The notes under the pieces are model-generated. The model made no database searches. It worked only from the letters and a program-made list of their open reading frames with translations, and was not told the origin of the DNA. A stretch of DNA of 64,000 nucleotides, taken from positions 1-64,000 of the forward strand of contig JBBTCJ010000036.1 in the NCBI GenBank assembly GCA_038043285.1, given 5' to 3'. This document shows, piece by piece, positions 60,943 through 64,000 of the stretch. This stretch comes from JBBTCJ01 sp038043285. Its GTDB lineage: Bacteria > Planctomycetota > Phycisphaerae > UBA1845. The stretch's first letter is position 1. The number at the start of each line of letters is the position of its first letter. The translations under genes and the position numbers were made by a program.

Positions 60943-61917
60943 TCAGGAGCTCGCGGCGCGACGCCGCGGCCACAGCGTTCGCAGCCCCGCTTCGATTCCG
61001 TTGATGAACACAGCCAGATTCGGCGAGGCCGCGAACGACTTCGCGAAGGCAAGGGCGGCGGAGCGCGGATCATCGGTCCGCAAGGCGTCCAGGCCGACTT
61101 GACGAAGAGTCGCGGCAAGCTGCCGGCGGAGGCCGTCTCGCTGGGCCGAAGTCATGTCTGGGAAGGCGTCCAGGATAGTGTACAGCAGCTTTTTCTTCCC
61201 GAGGGTGTTTGTTCGACGGCTCTCGCGCGTGAGGCTGTGGGCGAGAAAATGGTGAAGCGACAGCGGTTCATCGACGAAGCCGGCCCGACATCGCCGCGCA
61301 ACCTGCAGGTAAAAAAGCCACTCCTCCGCGTAGGAGCTCATGGGGGCGAATCGCACGCAGTCGCCGAGCACGTCGCGTCGAACCATCCCCACGATGGTGG
61401 CGATGAAGTAGCCGCGAATGAGCGTGTCGAACAGGGAGCCGGTGCAGACGTGGAGGCGCGGAGCGATTTCGATCGTCGGCGCCTCCAGGGCACGGGGGAA
61501 CTTCGAGCGGAACACGCTATCGGTCCGACGACCTTCGAGGTCCACGAAGGCGAAGTCGCTGTAGACAAAGCCCAAGCTGGGTTCCTTACGGAACAGTTCG
61601 AGTTGTCGTTGCAGCTTGTCGGGAAGAAACTCGTCGTCGGAGTCGAGGAAGGCGACGTAGTCGCCGCGGGCCGCGTCGATCCCGCGGTTGCGGGCGCTGC
61701 TCGCCCCCTGGTTGTCTTGTCGGAGACAGGTGAAGCGCTTGCCGAGGGATTTCGCGTAGGGACTCACCGCGTTCGGCGTCTCGTCGCTTGATCCGTCGTC
61801 GACGACGATGATTTCCCAGCAATCGATGGTTTGCCGGACAATGGAATCGAGGGCGCGGGGGAGAAGCCCGGCGCGGTTGTACGTCGGCACGACGATCGAG
61901 ACGGTTGGAGCGGTCAT
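60943..61917 (-). CDS. Family 2 glycosyltransferase
   Basis: A 324-residue GT-A enzyme: TVSIVVPTYNRAGLLPRALDSIVRQ, IIVVDDGSSDET, NQGASSARNRGIDAARGDYVAFLDSDDEFLPDKL (DxD-type site). The C-terminal 130 residues are helical and variable, as in chain-elongating transferases with TIM-like tail helices. ATG 61917 overlaps the stop of the upstream gene (ATGA); a GTG three codons earlier is less likely. Confidence 0.9.
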   Translation of the reverse strand: MTAPTVSIVVPTYNRAGLLPRALDSIVRQTIDCWEIIVVDDGSSDETPNAVSPYAKSLGKRFTCLRQDNQGASSARNRGIDAARGDYVAFLDSDDEFLPDKLQRQLELFRKEPSLGFVYSDFAFVDLEGRRTDSVFRSKFPRALEAPTIEIAPRLHVCTGSLFDTLIRGYFIATIVGMVRRDVLGDCVRFAPMSSYAEEWLFYLQVARRCRAGFVDEPLSLHHFLAHSLTRESRRTNTLGKKKLLYTILDAFPDMTSAQRDGLRRQLAATLRQVGLDALRTDDPRSAALAFAKSFAASPNLAVFINGIEAGLRTLWPRRRAASS

Positions 61918-63308
61918 GATACACACACGACTTCGCCGGCGACCTGGAGAGCGTTCTTGGCATTCCTGCGGGCGGTGACGCCGTCGAGGACGCCCGCCAA
62001 ATCCGCGGTCAGGCGAACGCGACTATAGGGCTTGGCCGCCTCCGGCGGACAGCCGGGAAGAGGACGATCCGCCGCCCAGGCATCGAAGAGCCGCGTCAGA
62101 CCCGCGAGAATCTCGTCCGCCTGAAGTCCAACGGAGACGCCTGCGTTACATTCGCGCACGATGCGATCGCACTCGCCGCCTTCGGGTCCGACCTGGAGGA
62201 TCGGTCGATGGGCGGCCAGGTACTCGAAGAGCTTGGCGCAGATGATGGTGTCTCCGTTTCCATCGAACGGGGACGTGAGCAAGAGGGCATCGGCGGTCCT
62301 CATGCAGCGGATGGCGTCGTTGTGCGGAAGGTAGTCGAGATACTCGCAGGCGATTCCCGTGGCGTCGAGCATCGCCCGCGCGGTCGCGTTCACGTGCCCC
62401 GCCAGGCGCAGAACGAACTGCGCTCGGTTCTTGCCGAGTCGATCGGCGAACGCGCGAAGGGCTTCGCCTAGAACGCCCGACGTCCGGACCAGGTCAAATC
62501 GCCCGACGTAGGCGAGGACGAATCTCCTGTCTGCTGGACGTCGCGGATTGCGACCGCGGAAGTCGTCGGGGTCGAATCCATTGGTGATGGTGTGGAACTT
62601 GGCGTGGTCGCGGGGAAGGCGTGAGGCAAGGATTTCGGTCTGTCGCGGCGTCACCCCGATGACGGCGTCAGCCGATTGGAGGAACTCCTGTTCCAGTCTC
62701 CGATGCTCCTCGCGGCGCCGTGAAAATGGTTCGCGATAGCGGAAGTCATCGGTCCAAAGGTCGCGGAAATCCGCAACCCAGGGCAGTCCGGTGCGGCGTT
62801 TCAGCTCCAAGGCCAGCAGGTGGTTCGAGGCCGGGCTGTAGGTGGAGTAGAGGGCGTCGAACCGTTCGTGGCCCAGCAATCTCAAGAGGGGAGCTATGCT
62901 GCGCCTGGCCCAGGCGGCGCACTCGTCGGGAAATCCGGTTCGGGTCTGCCATGCGTGTAGCCGCCAGTCGATGGCGGCGGCGAGGCGAGTGGTCAGCCCG
63001 CGCGGTCGAAGCGGGGGTCGGGCCGACGAGAAGTCGTGCAACACCCGTCGCACGGTTTGCAAGCCGTTGCCCGCCGACATTCGGAGCACGCGAAGTTCGG
63101 ACGGAAGATCGGCGGCCAGTGAGTCGTCCGCCGGGAACCCCTCCGGTTGGTCGGCCGCCCAGACCGTGGGCATCCAACCGAACTTGGGGAGGTACTTGGC
63201 GAACTTGGCCGACCGCTGGACGCCTGATCCGCCGACGGGTGGAAAGGCGTAGGCGATCATCAGCACGCGGCAATCGGGTGGCTCGGAAGGGGCATCGAGT
63301 TCGTGCAT
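61914..63308 (-). CDS. Family 4 glycosyltransferase
   Basis: A 464-residue GT-B enzyme: VLMIAYAFPPVGGSGVQRSAKFAKYLPKFGW at the N-terminus, LPWVADFRDLWTDDFRYREPF, SADAVIGVTPRQTEILASRL, and a C-terminal donor domain with RFVLAYVGRFD and DTIICAKLFEYLAAHRPILQVGPEGGECD. The FPPxGGSGxQR and DFRDLW signatures are typical of WbuB/Fuc-like transferases acting on surface polysaccharides. ATG 63308. Confidence 0.88.
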   Translation of the reverse strand: MHELDAPSEPPDCRVLMIAYAFPPVGGSGVQRSAKFAKYLPKFGWMPTVWAADQPEGFPADDSLAADLPSELRVLRMSAGNGLQTVRRVLHDFSSARPPLRPRGLTTRLAAAIDWRLHAWQTRTGFPDECAAWARRSIAPLLRLLGHERFDALYSTYSPASNHLLALELKRRTGLPWVADFRDLWTDDFRYREPFSRRREEHRRLEQEFLQSADAVIGVTPRQTEILASRLPRDHAKFHTITNGFDPDDFRGRNPRRPADRRFVLAYVGRFDLVRTSGVLGEALRAFADRLGKNRAQFVLRLAGHVNATARAMLDATGIACEYLDYLPHNDAIRCMRTADALLLTSPFDGNGDTIICAKLFEYLAAHRPILQVGPEGGECDRIVRECNAGVSVGLQADEILAGLTRLFDAWAADRPLPGCPPEAAKPYSRVRLTADLAGVLDGVTARRNAKNALQVAGEVVCVS

Positions 63309-63412
63309 GGTTGAGAAACCTCGCGGCGGTCGGCGCCCGGATACGGGCGGCGCGGACGCACGGGTATATCGGTTCCTCCGGGGTCGTGCTTAACGACACA
63401 GGCTCTGCCGCG

Positions 63413-64000
63413 TCAGACCATGATCAGTCGCCGTTGGCGGGCTGTGTCGTAGACCCTGATCCAATGCCGGGCGAGGTCGCGCCAGTCAAAATGGCTCTCG
63501 ACCATCGCCCGCCCCGCCGTCGCCATGCGGGCACGCCGGGTCGGATCGGTCAGCAGCGCCGTGACGGCATCTCCAAGTCGGCCTGAATCCTGCGGCGGAA
63601 CGAGCAAACCGGTCACGTCCTGCTGCACGGTATCGCGCAGGCCGCACACATCGGACGCGACGACGGGCACGCCCATCGCCGACGATTCGAGTGCCGCGAC
63701 TCCAAAGGCCTCGTGGATCGAGGGAATGATGCTGAGCGTCCAATTCTTCAGTATGAAGGGGAGTTGATCGTGCGGGGTCCGCGGCGACCATTGGACGGCG
63801 TCGCCCACGGCAAGGTCGTTTGCCAACGTCTTGCATTCGGCGAGTTGCGCGCCGTCACCGACGAAGTGGAACCGGGTGGCCGGCATTTTTGAGAGCACCC
63901 GCGGGATCGCGCGCACCAGGCACCTCGGACCGTAAACCGGGCGAAAGCCCTTGAAGAAACCGACCACATCGGGCCGGGCTGAACCGCCCGATGACTGCCC
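63413..64000 (-). CDS. Family 4 glycosyltransferase, C-terminal part (cut by window edge)
   Basis: The C-terminal half of a GT-B enzyme; its N-terminus lies beyond 64000. Visible: FHFVGDGAQLAECKTLANDL, the donor-site loop IHEAFGVAALESSAMGVPVVASDVCGLRDTV (E-x7-E) and GLLVPPQDSGRLGDAVTALL. It continues the minus-strand polysaccharide cluster and ends 104 bases before the next transferase. Confidence 0.9.
   Translation of the reverse strand, partial: GQSSGGSARPDVVGFFKGFRPVYGPRCLVRAIPRVLSKMPATRFHFVGDGAQLAECKTLANDLAVGDAVQWSPRTPHDQLPFILKNWTLSIIPSIHEAFGVAALESSAMGVPVVASDVCGLRDTVQQDVTGLLVPPQDSGRLGDAVTALLTDPTRRARMATAGRAMVESHFDWRDLARHWIRVYDTARQRRLIMV

Overview
The window is GC-rich, gene-dense bacterial chromosome, most likely from a flagellated, Gram-negative-type Planctomycetota (possibly Phycisphaerae-like). 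The lineage is inferred from very large secreted cysteine-rich proteins ending in dockerin-like repeats, kdsA together with flagellar P- and L-ring genes (so an outer membrane), and many short intergenic palindromes. There is no rRNA operon, CRISPR array, integrase or transposase; one tRNA gene (Glu, CTC) is present.

Layout. 0-8 kb: mnmG with an in-frame palindromic insertion, convergent with a 1846-residue secreted Cys-rich protein. 8-12 kb: SpoIIE/GAF phosphatase, M42 aminopeptidase and nadD, all on the minus strand. 12-15 kb: glycosyltransferase plus GDP-mannose dehydratase. 15-21 kb: flavoprotein, secreted vanadium-haloperoxidase-like protein, stand-alone LigD-phosphoesterase-like protein, TPR lipoprotein and asparagine synthase. 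21-29 kb: rpmE, prfA, a sodium symporter with its tiny partner subunit, a lipoprotein, rlmN, a TIM-barrel protein and a second secreted Cys-rich protein. 29-35 kb: a minus-strand run of M24 peptidase, accB, accC, kynurenine 3-monooxygenase and tryptophan 2,3-dioxygenase. 35-36.5 kb: kdsA and a VOC protein. 36.5-48.8 kb: a late flagellar locus (flagellin, csrA, fliW, flgL, flgK, flgN-like, flgJ rod-binding domain, flgI, flgH, flgA, flgG, flgF). 48.8-50.6 kb: a poorly coding stretch with small hypothetical genes. 50.6-55.8 kb: Cys-less HesB/IscA-like protein plus radical SAM protein, uvrB, and an ArsM-like methyltransferase interrupted by an in-frame UGA. 56-58 kb: tRNA-Glu, an HNH endonuclease and a PilZ protein. 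58-64 kb: a translationally coupled polysaccharide cluster of glycosyltransferases and methyltransferases that runs off the right edge.

How the genes work together. gmd, the glycosyltransferases, the two methyltransferases and kdsA point to cell-surface polysaccharide and Kdo production. Flagellin, CsrA and FliW form a known partner-switching circuit, supported here by five GGA motifs in the flagellin leader. Tryptophan dioxygenase and kynurenine monooxygenase give two steps of the kynurenine route, which can feed NAD synthesis (nadD is also present).

The most notable observation is the probable selenoprotein at 55055-55771: an in-frame UGA sits where ArsM-type methyltransferases carry a catalytic cysteine, homologous-looking sequence continues for 47 codons, and a SECIS-like hairpin follows the UGA. 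Also notable are a hairpin repeat family (core CCGCGACCGTCAGGGAGCGG) arrayed in the kdsA leader and reused as a terminator, and a palindromic element that has become part of the MnmG protein.
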